Below, in pieces: positions 34,524 through 44,312 of a stretch of 63,324 bases of DNA. The stretch's first letter is position 1. The number at the start of each line of letters is the position of its first letter. The notes beneath the pieces were generated by a model. It made no database searches and was not told where the DNA came from. It saw nothing but the letters and a program-made list of their open reading frames with translations. The position numbers were made by a program, and so were the translations under genes. The stretch covers positions 1 through 63,324 of the forward strand of contig JAUXRI010000025.1 in NCBI GenBank assembly GCA_030681895.1, written 5' to 3'. The DNA comes from Myxococcales bacterium (lineage in GTDB: Bacteria; Myxococcota; Myxococcia; Myxococcales; Myxococcaceae).

Positions 34524-35455
34524 CAGGCCTCTTCGTACTCTGTCTCGGGTGGCAGGGGTTTGCCCTCTGACTCTGCCTTCAGTGCCTCGAGGTGCCGGAA
34601 GATCGTGCGGGGATCGACGCCGAGATCCTTCGCCGTCTTGGTGCGGTTGCCGTTGTTCCGCTCGAGCACCTCGTTGATGTACCGCTTCTGGAACTCCTCC
34701 TTCGCGGCAGCCAGCGGCAGAATCGGCGGCAGGTTCTCAGGCCGCAGGTCGAGATCTTCAGGCCCCAGCAGCGGCTTGTCGGCGAGCACCGCGGCCTTCT
34801 TGATGCGGTTCTCGAGCTCTCGAATGTTGCCGGGCCAGTGGTACTTCTTCATCGCGACGCTGCTCGACGGCGTGAAGCCGCGGGCCTTCGACGCGAACTC
34901 CTTCGAGTAGCGATTGAGGAAGAAGCGCGACAGCGTGACGATGTCGTCGCCGCGCTCTCGCAGCGGAGGCAGCTTCAGCGTCACCACGTTGATTCGGAAA
35001 TACAGATCTTCGCGGAAGGTGTTCTTGCGAACCTCTTCATCGAGGTTCTTGTTGGTCGCCGCGACGATGCGGATGTCGACGGGCTCGGGCCGGTTGTCGC
35101 CGACCTTGTAGACGACCTTCTCCTGCAGGGCGCGCAGCAGCTTCACCTGCAGCTGAATCGGCATCTCACCGATCTCATCGAGGAACAACGTGCCGCCGAT
35201 CGCCGCCTGGAAGCGGCCGAGCTTGGTCGCGACCGCGCCGGTGAACGAGCCCTTCACGTGACCGAACAACTCGCTCTCGAGCAGGTTCTCGGGAATCGCG
35301 CCGCAGTTGATCGAGATGAACGGGCCCTTCGCCCGCAGCGAGTGCCGGTGAATCTCACGCGCAATGAGTTCCTTGCCGGTGCCGGTCTCGCCGCCGATCA
35401 ACACGCTGATGTCGGTGGGCGCGATCTTGTCGATGCGCCGGTAGACGTCCCGCAT
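34523..35455 (-). CDS. Sigma-54 activator, C-terminal part after the amber codon
   Basis: This 310-residue fragment runs from ATG 35455, the first in-frame start after the TAG at 35528-35530. It contains most of an AAA+ sigma-54-interaction domain: Walker A GETGTGKE, the sigma-54 loop as GSFTGA (GAFTGA in most), Walker B FLDEIGEM and the arginine finger FREDLYFRIN. A C-terminal Fis-type HTH follows (RTKTAKDLGVDPRTIFRHLE). Initiation here would lose the AAA+ segment YGDIVGACPG before the start. If made alone it would be an unregulated activator; it may also not be made at all. Confidence 0.8.
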   Translation of the reverse strand: MRDVYRRIDKIAPTDISVLIGGETGTGKELIAREIHRHSLRAKGPFISINCGAIPENLLESELFGHVKGSFTGAVATKLGRFQAAIGGTLFLDEIGEMPIQLQVKLLRALQEKVVYKVGDNRPEPVDIRIVAATNKNLDEEVRKNTFREDLYFRINVVTLKLPPLRERGDDIVTLSRFFLNRYSKEFASKARGFTPSSSVAMKKYHWPGNIRELENRIKKAAVLADKPLLGPEDLDLRPENLPPILPLAAAKEEFQKRYINEVLERNNGNRTKTAKDLGVDPRTIFRHLEALKAESEGKPLPPETEYEEA

Positions 35456-35527
35456 GCCGGGGCACGCGCCGACGATGTCGCCGTAGGTGTACTCCTCGAT
35501 GCGGTTCTTCAGCTCGGTGTTCTCGAG

Positions 35528-36406
35528 CTAGAGCTCGTTCACCAGCATCGCGTTCTGCACGAGCAGCGAGGCCTGGCTGGCGAAGATGGTGAGCGTGTCG
35601 AGTGCCTTCTTGTCGAAGCGGTTCACCAGACGGTCGTTGCCGACGTAGATGACGCCGAAGACCTCGCCTTTGTGCATCAGCGGCGCGCACATGACCGAGA
35701 GGAGCTTCAGGTTCACCACGGACTCCGACGCGTTGAACTCGGGGTCGTCGAGCGCGTCGGCGATGATCAGCGGGCGCTGCGACTTGATCACCCGCGCGAC
35801 GATGGAGTCCGACACGCGCTCGACGGCGTCTTCGATTGTCTCCCGCGCCAGGTTGCGCGCCACCTTCACGCGCATCTGGTTCGACTCCATCAGAATGAGG
35901 AAGCCCTTGTCGGCGCGGGTGACGTCGATCACCTCGTCCATCAGGCCTTCGAGCGTGCGATCGATCTCGTAGCTCGAGAGCAGGCGCTCCGAGAACGCGG
36001 TCAGCCGGCGCAGCGCCGCGAGCTCTCGGCCGGGAATGCCGGGCTGCTCTTGCGTCGAGGCGTCGGGGTTGCCCGAGTCGGAGCGCGTGAACTTCGTCGT
36101 CGACAGCGCGGGCTGCGCTTGTGGCGCGTTGCCGAGCGAAAAGGCCAGCTCGGTCTCGCCGACCTTCACCACGTCGTTGGCGTTGAGCGGGCTCTCGTCG
36201 GTCTTCTTGCCGTTGACGAAGAACGACGACTCGCCGCCAGCCTTGTAGCCGGTGCCGTCGAAGACGATCGCGAAGGCGGTCTCGGGCACGCCGGCGTCGT
36301 CGAGCACGATGTCGTTGTCGGCGCTCCGGCCGATACTGGTGACGCGCTTGAGCAGGTTGACCGAGCGGCTGGTTCCCTGGGGGCTCTTGATGGTGAGGCT
36401 GGCCAT
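35528..36406 (-). CDS. FHA-GAF N-terminal part before the amber codon
   Basis: The fragment has 292 residues from ATG 36406. The FHA domain has the GR-S arm (SIGRSADNDIVLDD) and the FFVNGKKT strand, but the usual S-x-x-H pair after it is replaced by PETAFA, so phosphothreonine binding is questionable. The GAF domain (RLTAFSERLLSSYEIDRTLE ... FGVIYVGNDRLVNRFDKKAL) follows and ends at the coiled-coil linker. It is the input half of the activator. It lies 19 bases after the TPR membrane protein gene on the pfk-pkn4 transcript. Confidence 0.8.
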   Translation of the reverse strand: MASLTIKSPQGTSRSVNLLKRVTSIGRSADNDIVLDDAGVPETAFAIVFDGTGYKAGGESSFFVNGKKTDESPLNANDVVKVGETELAFSLGNAPQAQPALSTTKFTRSDSGNPDASTQEQPGIPGRELAALRRLTAFSERLLSSYEIDRTLEGLMDEVIDVTRADKGFLILMESNQMRVKVARNLARETIEDAVERVSDSIVARVIKSQRPLIIADALDDPEFNASESVVNLKLLSVMCAPLMHKGEVFGVIYVGNDRLVNRFDKKALDTLTIFASQASLLVQNAMLVNEL

Positions 36407-36425
36407 GGTGCGTCCTTCTTGGACT

Positions 36426-37328
36426 TCAGAATGAAAGGGTCACGCCGGCGTAGACGCCGCCGGGCAGGGGAGAGATCTCGAATCGAGGGCGAAGCGCCTG
36501 GGGCTGCTCCCGCGTCTCCTTGACGCGATCGCCGGTGTGGTGAACGAGCGCGTCGACGACGCCGAGCGCGTACGCGAGAAAGAAGGCGCCACCGGTCGTC
36601 CACTTCACGACCCTCCAGGCGTCACGCTGTGGCTGGGCTGCTGCGAGAATCCCGCGACGCTCGAGTTCGTAGAAGCCCTTCTCGGTCAGCGTGTCGGGGA
36701 TGATCTCCTTGATGGTCGTCTTGAGCCCCTCGATGGCCCAGTAGGCGACGATGCTGGTGATCGCGAAGACGCCTTCGGAGATCGCGAATACGGCGCCCCA
36801 CTCGGTGCGGTCCTGAAGGAACTGCCCGGCCCCGAAGGGAAGAAAGTTCATCCACATCGGGCGGCGCTCGATGGTGACGACGCGGCGGGTGGCACGCTCG
36901 AGGTCTTGCTTCTTGCGCTCCTCGGCTGCGCGGCGTTCCTGCTCCGCGCGCACCTGCATCAGCTGCCGCACCAGGCCCAGCTCGTCGGCGTTCTCTTTTC
37001 GAACGGCCTCGAACAACCTGATCGCCGGCGGCGGCGCGATGAAGGGGTCGAGCACGTAGTCGGGGTTGAGGCGCAGCAACGACACGAAGCTCTCTTTCGC
37101 GCTCGCCGTGTCGCCCAGGTTGAACGACGAGAGGCCTGCCATTCGGTGCAGCTCGATGCGCTGCCCGTCGGTGAAGTTGGTGACCGAGAGCGCCTTTCGA
37201 ACGAGCGCGACCGTCTCGCTGTACTTGCCGGCGTCGAAGACCGCCTTCACCAGCTCGACCTCGCGCTCGGGCGAGCCCTGCGCAAGGGCCGACGTCGCCA
37301 CCAGCAGCGCGAGCGCGAAGACCCTCAC
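36426..37328 (-). CDS. Exported TPR protein with C-terminal membrane helices
   Basis: This 300-residue protein has a signal peptide ending at SALA-Q. A TPR-like region (25-115, GKYSETVALVRKALSVTNFT, AKESFVSLLRLNPDYV) and a charged linker are followed by hydrophobic helices (about 160-205 and 235-255, FLPFGAGQFLQDRTEWGAVF, FFLAYALGVVDALV). It begins in the last codons of the kinase gene (ATGA overlap), so kinase and TPR protein are coupled. The pattern of a TPR front and a short membrane tail recurs in exported proteins linked to Ser/Thr kinases, but no family is named. It might present a signal to the kinase's external part. Confidence 0.75.
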   Translation of the reverse strand: MRVFALALLVATSALAQGSPEREVELVKAVFDAGKYSETVALVRKALSVTNFTDGQRIELHRMAGLSSFNLGDTASAKESFVSLLRLNPDYVLDPFIAPPPAIRLFEAVRKENADELGLVRQLMQVRAEQERRAAEERKKQDLERATRRVVTIERRPMWMNFLPFGAGQFLQDRTEWGAVFAISEGVFAITSIVAYWAIEGLKTTIKEIIPDTLTEKGFYELERRGILAAAQPQRDAWRVVKWTTGGAFFLAYALGVVDALVHHTGDRVKETREQPQALRPRFEISPLPGGVYAGVTLSF

Positions 37329-39172
37329 GGCTGCCTCCGAACGACCAGGAGCTTGCCGGGCTGAATGCGCGCGACGTCTTGCGCGAGGGTGACGCCTTGA
37401 TGGGTGACCGAGTACCGCACCTCATGGGCCATCTGCCGGCGGCCCTCCTGTGGCGTGGTGATTCGGAACGGTGACGCGAGGGTCTCGCTGGCCGACCGGC
37501 TCTCGGCTCCTACCTGCACCGTCGCGTCGGGTGGGAAGCCGTCGAAGCTCAACATCGACGGCTTGAGCGGCGCGGCGAAGTTGATTGCCTCGCGGCCCGC
37601 CGAGATCTTCTCCACCCGGCTGACGCCAGCGCTCTCGCACTCGTCGCAGGTGACCGTCAGCCGGTGGTCACCTGGAGACAGCTTGAGCCGGTGCATCTGG
37701 AGTGGATCGGCGGAGCGCGGCTGATCATCGACCGCGAGGAATCCGAAGGGCCTGACGATCACCTCGACGTCGACCAGCCCGGGAGCAGGTACGGGATCGA
37801 GCTTCTTGTCGGGGACGACCTTCACGAGCGTGGTGCCGCCGTTCTTCACCGGGCGCACGATCGCGACCGCCACACCGGCATCGACGACAGGCTCCGGCAC
37901 ACCAGCATCGAGCTCGTCGACGGGCGGCGCGATCGTCGGCGCCGACGGCCACGTCACGCTGGCGAGGACGACCTCTTCCGGGCCGAACGACAGCTGCAGC
38001 TTCGGCTCCGGCGCGCGGGTGGCGATCTGCACACCCTTGAGCGCCGCCATGCCGATCACGAACGCCGAGCCACCGGCCGCAGCGAGGCGCACCAGGCGCT
38101 TCGTGCGTTGCTCCCGCAGCTTGCGGGCCTTCATGGTGTCGAGCAGCTGGGTCGCGCGCTCGTTGGTCGGGTCGTGCGCGAGCACCTGGTTCAGCGCCGA
38201 CAGCGCCCGCGCCGACTTCTTCTCACCGATCAGCCGCTGAGCACGCTCGAGCAGGGTTCCAGTGACTCGCTTCTCGACCTCTTTGCGGTAGCCCTTCGGG
38301 TCGAGGAAGAACTTCGGCAGCTCCTCGTGCGGGCGGCTGAGGCCGAGCTCGGTCAGGTACCCGAGGAGCGCATCGCGCAGCTTCCCGGCGTTCGGGTACC
38401 GGTTCCCCGGCTGGCGCTGCAGACAGTTGCCGATGATCTCGGTCAGCTCGTCGGAGCACGTGGGCACGGTTTGCCGCGGGTCTTCGTACACGCAGTCGAG
38501 GATGCGCTTGAGCGTGGCGGTGGTGTTCGGTGCAGTGAACGGCAGCTTCCCGGCGACGAACAGGTACAGCATCGTGCCGAGAGAGAAGACGTCGGCCTCG
38601 GCGCCAGACTCCTCGCCTTCGATGATCTCGGGCGCCATGTGCGCCGGGCTGCCGACGAGCGCACCCGTCATCGTCATCTTCTCGTCGCGATCGAGGATCT
38701 TCGCGATGCCGAAGTCGGTGAGCTTGATGACGCCGTCGTCGCGCACCATCACGTTCTCTGGCTTCAAGTCGCGGTGGAGCACGCCAGACTCGTGCGCGTG
38801 GGCGAGCGCTCCGGCGATCTCGTGCATCACCATCGCGGCGATCTCGGGCGGAGACAGCGGCTCGCTCGAGATGAACTCGCGCAGCGTCTTGCCGCGAATG
38901 TACTCGGTGACGATGAACGCTTCCGACGAGTCGGCGCCCGAGAAGTCGTACACCTCGAGGATGTTCGGGTGATGGAGACGGGCCACCGCGCGCGCTTCAC
39001 GGTCGAGGCGCTTGCGGCTCTCAGGCTTGCCGGCGAGGTGCGGGTGCAGCACCTTGACCGCCACTTCACGATCGAGCGCGGTGTCGAGGCCCTTGTAGAC
39101 AACACTCATCCCGCCCTGGCCCAGTTGCTCCAGGATCCGGTAGCGGCCGATCTGGCGCCCGACGAGTGACAC
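37325..39172 (-). CDS. pkn4: Membrane Ser/Thr protein kinase, Pkn4-like, with PEGA-like exterior
   Basis: The protein has 615 residues from GTG 39172. The kinase domain (about 11-275) has the glycine loop LGQGGMSVVYKG, Lys40 in VAVKVL, the catalytic HRDLKPEN (Asp135), DFG (153-155) and SPAHMAPEI. A linker of about 90 residues and one membrane helix (about 365-383) lead to an external part with PEGA-like beta repeats (VEVIVRPFGFLAVDDQ, LKLSPGDHRLTVTCDE). In M. xanthus, Pkn4 is encoded with phosphofructokinase and activates it by phosphorylation. The same order is seen here: 6 bases separate pfk and this gene. The exterior suggests sensing of an envelope signal. Confidence 0.93.
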   Translation of the reverse strand: MSLVGRQIGRYRILEQLGQGGMSVVYKGLDTALDREVAVKVLHPHLAGKPESRKRLDREARAVARLHHPNILEVYDFSGADSSEAFIVTEYIRGKTLREFISSEPLSPPEIAAMVMHEIAGALAHAHESGVLHRDLKPENVMVRDDGVIKLTDFGIAKILDRDEKMTMTGALVGSPAHMAPEIIEGEESGAEADVFSLGTMLYLFVAGKLPFTAPNTTATLKRILDCVYEDPRQTVPTCSDELTEIIGNCLQRQPGNRYPNAGKLRDALLGYLTELGLSRPHEELPKFFLDPKGYRKEVEKRVTGTLLERAQRLIGEKKSARALSALNQVLAHDPTNERATQLLDTMKARKLREQRTKRLVRLAAAGGSAFVIGMAALKGVQIATRAPEPKLQLSFGPEEVVLASVTWPSAPTIAPPVDELDAGVPEPVVDAGVAVAIVRPVKNGGTTLVKVVPDKKLDPVPAPGLVDVEVIVRPFGFLAVDDQPRSADPLQMHRLKLSPGDHRLTVTCDECESAGVSRVEKISAGREAINFAAPLKPSMLSFDGFPPDATVQVGAESRSASETLASPFRITTPQEGRRQMAHEVRYSVTHQGVTLAQDVARIQPGKLLVVRRQP

Positions 39173-39178
39173 GGTCGT

Positions 39179-40264
39179 TCAGTCTCCGAAGCTGATGCCC
39201 ATGGCGCGGGCCATACGCACCTTGTCGCCCGTTCGCTCGACGTGGCGTTCTTTGCGCGACTCCGCCAGCGACGTGAACTGCAGCTTGCCGTCGCGGAGGC
39301 AGACCATGTGATCCCAACGCCCCTGCTGGACGAGATCGAGCACCATCGCGCCGTACATCGTCGCGAGCACCCGGTCGGCCGCGCTCGGCGTTCCACCGCG
39401 CTGCAGGTGACCCAGGACCGTCACGCGGAGCTCGGCGTCGATCTGCGGCGCGAGCAGATCAGCGAGCACCTTGCCCGAGCCACCCAGCCGCACCACGCCG
39501 CGCCCGGGAATCTCATCCGCCTCCTGCGCGACCGTGACGGAGCCACCAGCAGGGTGCGCGCCTTCCGAGATGGCGATGATCGAGAACTTCGAGCCGCGCG
39601 CGGTGCGGTCCTTGAGCTTTCGAACGATCGACTCGGCCGTGTACGGGAACTCGGGGATCAAGATGACGTCGGCGCCGCCAGCGATGCCGCCCTCGAGGGT
39701 GAGGAAGCCTGCGTTGCGGCCCATGATCTCGATGATCATCACGCGCTGATGCGCTTCAGCCGTGCTGTGCAGGCGATCGATCGCCTCGGTGATGATGCCC
39801 GCGGCGGTGTCGAAGCCGAACGTCTGATCGGTGCCTGAGAGATCGTTGTCGATGGTCTTCGGGCACCCGACGACGTTGAGGCCCTTCTCGGCCAGCTGGT
39901 GACCGATCGAGAGCGTGCCGTCTCCGCCGACCACCACGAGGCCGTCGAGGCCGAGCTCGCGATAGCGCTTCACCGCGACTTCCGATCGGTCGACCTCTTT
40001 GATCTTCCCGTCGATGCGCTCCGGGTACTTGAACGGGTTCGCCTTGTTCGAGGTGCCGAGGATCGTGCCGCCCTTCGGCAGAATGCCGCGCACCGAGTCG
40101 AGCGTGAGCGTCTCGGTGAGCCGTGGCTCCATCAACCCTTCGTAGCCATTGAGGATGCCGACGAACTCGTGCCCGAACTCCAGCACGCCGCGCCGCACGA
40201 GCGCTCGCAGCACCGCGTTCAGCCCCGGGCAGTCGCCACCACCAGTCAGCACACCAAGTCGCAC
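39179..40264 (-). CDS. pfk: 6-phosphofructokinase
   Basis: The protein has 361 residues from GTG 40264, with GGAGG upstream. The enzyme phosphorylates fructose 6-phosphate. Motifs include TGGGDCPGLNAV, VVGGDGTLS, PKTIDNDLSGTD (catalytic Asp), EIMGRNAG and LGHLQRGGTPS. Gly in GGDGT (E. coli position 104) with Lys in PKTID (position 124) is the pattern of ATP-using group III enzymes; PPi enzymes have Asp at 104. It is the first gene of the pkn4 operon, which in M. xanthus links glycolysis to kinase signalling. A palindrome and a -10-like hexamer lie just upstream. Confidence 0.95.
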   Translation of the reverse strand: MRLGVLTGGGDCPGLNAVLRALVRRGVLEFGHEFVGILNGYEGLMEPRLTETLTLDSVRGILPKGGTILGTSNKANPFKYPERIDGKIKEVDRSEVAVKRYRELGLDGLVVVGGDGTLSIGHQLAEKGLNVVGCPKTIDNDLSGTDQTFGFDTAAGIITEAIDRLHSTAEAHQRVMIIEIMGRNAGFLTLEGGIAGGADVILIPEFPYTAESIVRKLKDRTARGSKFSIIAISEGAHPAGGSVTVAQEADEIPGRGVVRLGGSGKVLADLLAPQIDAELRVTVLGHLQRGGTPSAADRVLATMYGAMVLDLVQQGRWDHMVCLRDGKLQFTSLAESRKERHVERTGDKVRMARAMGISFGD

Positions 40265-40311
40265 TGCACCCTCCGCCCAAAAGAACGCCAGAAACGTCGT
40301 GTGAGGGCGAA

Positions 40312-40331
40312 ATCCTATGACGTGATCGTCA
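40312..40331 (-). promoter_or_regulatory. Candidate operator/promoter of the pfk-pkn4 operon
   Basis: TGACG-tgat-CGTCA (40318-40331) is a perfect 5-bp inverted repeat. On the minus strand it is followed at once by TAGGAT (40317-40312), a fair -10 hexamer, 48 bases before the pfk GTG. A regulator binding here would cover the promoter. No good -35 is seen. Confidence 0.35.
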
Positions 40332-40401
40332 CGACCCGCCAGCAGGTTGTGACAAGGACGTCAGGGGTGGGTGACACCCGCGGCACGCGGCGTCAGAACG
40401 G

Positions 40402-40860
40402 TCAGGTGCGGCGGCGAGCGCCGATGCGGCTCAGAATGTCGCCGAGCATCGCCTCTCGACGGTGTGCGGGCGCAGACGCGCGGGGACTCGACGAGGCGCG
40501 CGCGAGATCGAACAGCTCGTTCATGCGCTCTTTCACCAGCTCGTTGTCGGGGCGTTCGGTGAGCAGCTTGCGGTACGCGGCGATCGCACCGCCGTAGTCG
40601 CCAGCGGCCGCGAGGCGTTCGGCTTCTTCAGTGGCTGATCGCGGCGCGCCTTCCGGCTCCGCGCGGAAGTTTGCCTTCGAGCTCATCAGCTCTGCCGGCT
40701 GGAGCGAGCCCTCGAGCTCGTCGACGCGTCGGCGAAGGGCTCCGTCGTCGGGGAACGCAGCGACCAGCTGGCGAAAGAGCGCGAACGCCTCGGACAGCTC
40801 GCCACGGCGCAAGCACCGCTCGGCGCGTGACTCGTGGGCCTGACGATCGGCGGGGCTCAT
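40402..40860 (-). CDS. Small TPR-type protein
   Basis: The protein has 152 residues from ATG 40860; the frame extends upstream but that part is basic and low in structure. Two helical repeats are visible (RAERCLRRGELSEAFALFR, AERLAAAGDYGGAIAAYRK). There is no signal peptide. It stands between the pfk promoter and a secreted Cys-rich gene, on the same strand as both. The function is unknown; TPR units suggest a protein partner. Confidence 0.65.
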   Translation of the reverse strand: MSPADRQAHESRAERCLRRGELSEAFALFRQLVAAFPDDGALRRRVDELEGSLQPAELMSSKANFRAEPEGAPRSATEEAERLAAAGDYGGAIAAYRKLLTERPDNELVKERMNELFDLARASSSPRASAPAHRREAMLGDILSRIGARRRT

Positions 40861-40909
40861 GACGCGCGAGAAGATATGGGTTCCGCGCACCACGCAAGCA
40901 GACGACGAC

Positions 40910-41092
40910 TCAGCGCTTCGGAGCAGGCGGCGCGGGCGGCGCCGGTGGCGGCTTCGGTCGATGGAGCGGACAGGTGCCCGCGCTGCACGTACAGGCCGCT
41001 TCGCAGTTCGGCTGCCCGCAGCTGCAGGGCTTCGGTGCTTCGGCAAAGACGGCGGACGAGAGCGACAGGGAGGCCAGGAGCAACCAACGCAT
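40910..41092 (-). CDS. Small secreted Cys-rich protein (60 aa)
   Basis: The protein has 60 residues from ATG 41092 (ATG 41107 adds five). A signal peptide ends at AVFA-E. The mature part has six Cys in about 20 residues (KPCSCGQPNCEAACTCSAG then TCPLH) and a Pro/Ala tail. The regular Cys spacing suggests metal binding or disulfides in the periplasm. No family is known to me. It lies 49 bases upstream of the TPR gene on the same strand. Confidence 0.55.
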   Translation of the reverse strand: MRWLLLASLSLSSAVFAEAPKPCSCGQPNCEAACTCSAGTCPLHRPKPPPAPPAPPAPKR

Positions 41093-41168
41093 GGTCTTCA
41101 GATGCACGAGCGCACGAGTTGGATACAGACGGTGGATCGCGGGCCGGAAACGCGCGAGATCAGGGAGT

Positions 41169-41834
41169 GTGAGCCCTGGCCTGACCCTCGCCCTGCTGGC
41201 TGCGACCGAGCTGCTGGGCCCGCCGATCAGACAAGACGGCCTGACGGTGCGGCCACCGAAGGCGTTTCACCTGGCGCGCATGGACCTGTTTCACGGCACC
41301 CGGGTGATCGGCACCGGCTCGAAGGATCACACGCCGAGATATCTGAGCGCGGCCCTGATGGACGGCGACGGAGAAGACGCCGCCAGCATGCTGGTATCGG
41401 TGATCGAAGACCCGCTCCGGCTCGGCCCGAACGCACGGGACGACGCGGCGACGACGGTCACCAAGCACCTCCGCGATGAGCTGGGCCTCGAGTTCACCCT
41501 CGAGCGGGCTGACGTCGTCTCTGGAGCGGCGGCGCGGGTCGAGGTGCGCGGCTCGATTCGACAGGGCGCGCAGCTGCGCAAGGTGCTGGTGGCGCTCTTC
41601 GCAGGCGACACGCGCCGCTCCGTGGTGGTGTTCAGCGTTCCATCGGGCCGGTGGGACGCGATGGTGCCCGGCCTCGACGAATCACTCGAGACGATGCGCG
41701 TCGATCAGGGCCCTGGCCCGTCACGCTCGATCGCGCTCGCCTTCGCGGTGTTGGTCGGCGCTGCGCTGTTGGCGTCGGTTGGGCTGTGGCGCCGTCGCGC
41801 GGCGCGACGATCGACCGAGCTCACTCGACCGTGA
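41169..41834 (+). CDS. Exported protein with C-terminal membrane anchor
   Basis: The protein has 221 residues from GTG 41169, which leaves a short hydrophobic N-terminus; the ribosome site is weak, so the start is uncertain. The middle is a mixed alpha/beta domain without recognised motif. A strong membrane helix (about 190-208, IALAFAVLVGAALLASVGLW) is followed by WRRRAARRS, so the protein should be held in the inner membrane with the bulk outside. The frame ends 14 bases inside the convergent gene. The function is unknown. Confidence 0.6.
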   Translation: MSPGLTLALLAATELLGPPIRQDGLTVRPPKAFHLARMDLFHGTRVIGTGSKDHTPRYLSAALMDGDGEDAASMLVSVIEDPLRLGPNARDDAATTVTKHLRDELGLEFTLERADVVSGAAARVEVRGSIRQGAQLRKVLVALFAGDTRRSVVVFSVPSGRWDAMVPGLDESLETMRVDQGPGPSRSIALAFAVLVGAALLASVGLWRRRAARRSTELTRP

Positions 41835-42327
41835 AGCTGGCGGAGCCGAGCTCCTTGTTCGCCTCGCCCTGGAGCACCTTCACCGTCCACTTGCCGGCCT
41901 TCTTCGGCGTGTGGGCCAGCCAGGTGCGGGCGCGCGCGAGCCCCTTGATCTTGAAGTCCTTGGTCTCGCGAACTTCGCTGTTGAAGAGCCACTGGATCTT
42001 GAGGTCTTCGTACTCGCCGCCCTTGGGCACGAAGAACTGCATCCACGCATTGATGACCGTGTCCTTCTTGTGGTTGCCGGCGAGCGGCTCGATGCAGGTG
42101 TAGATGGTCTCACTGCCCTTCGTCTGATCGACCTTCGTGCAGATGATCACGTCGAGCAGGGCAGGGCCGCGGTCCTTGCCGTTGTCCTGGTACTCCATGA
42201 CGCGCTTGATCTCATCGGCGGTCGGAGGCGGCGCAGACGGCTTCGCAGGCGCGGCGGGATCCTGAGCGAGCGCGAGTGAGGCAGACACCAGGACGGCAGA
42301 CGTCATCATTCGGCGAAACGAGTTCAT
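41821..42327 (-). CDS. Small secreted protein
   Basis: The protein has 168 residues. A signal peptide ends at SLALA-Q. The mature protein has a proline-rich start and then beta-rich sequence (DVIICTKVDQTKGSETIYTC, WMQFFVPKGGEYEDLKIQWL, AGKWTVKVLQGE), like a single Ig-like or beta-sandwich domain, with two Cys that could pair. No family is recognised. Its 3' end overlaps the convergent gene by 14 bases. The 169 bases between it and lepA hold both promoters. Confidence 0.7.
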   Translation of the reverse strand: MNSFRRMMTSAVLVSASLALAQDPAAPAKPSAPPPTADEIKRVMEYQDNGKDRGPALLDVIICTKVDQTKGSETIYTCIEPLAGNHKKDTVINAWMQFFVPKGGEYEDLKIQWLFNSEVRETKDFKIKGLARARTWLAHTPKKAGKWTVKVLQGEANKELGSASFTVE

Positions 42328-42496
42328 GAAACCCCCATCAGCGTGAAGTTGCGGGCTGCAGTGTGCCTCAGGCTGACGGATTCGTGAGCGGGAAAATCAG
42401 CTCCACGCACACGCTAACGGTCGGCGATCACCTGCTCGTTCGAGCCCTCGCGCTCGTTGGCTTTCGTGGGGGCTCGATGCTACGGGCTTGCACAGC

Positions 42497-44311
<1,815 letters not shown>

Positions 44312-44312
44312 C

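Larger units (their letters stand above)
34523..36406 (-). pseudogene. FHA-GAF-AAA+-Fis sigma-54 activator interrupted by in-frame TAG
   Basis: Reading through one TAG gives a continuous 626-residue enhancer-binding protein in a single frame: FHA (1-95), GAF (about 135-285), a coiled-coil linker, AAA+ and Fis HTH. The TAG (35528-35530) falls between VNEL and LENTELKNRIEEYTYGDIVG, where a Gln or Glu would complete the linker heptads, so one base (CAG or GAG to TAG) explains it. There is no frame change and no other decay. It could be a sequencing error, a recent nonsense mutation or a suppressed stop. Such FHA activators sense phosphothreonine; the Pkn4-like kinase gene lies two genes upstream. 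Confidence 0.7.

Noticed and set aside
35528..35530. Pyrrolysine or selenocysteine coding at the amber codon
   Set aside because: Selenocysteine uses TGA, and no pyl gene is visible. A simple substitution explains the stop.
42457..42485. Promoter of lepA (TTGGCT, 17 bases, CTACGG)
   Set aside because: The -10 match is poor, so it is not listed as a feature.
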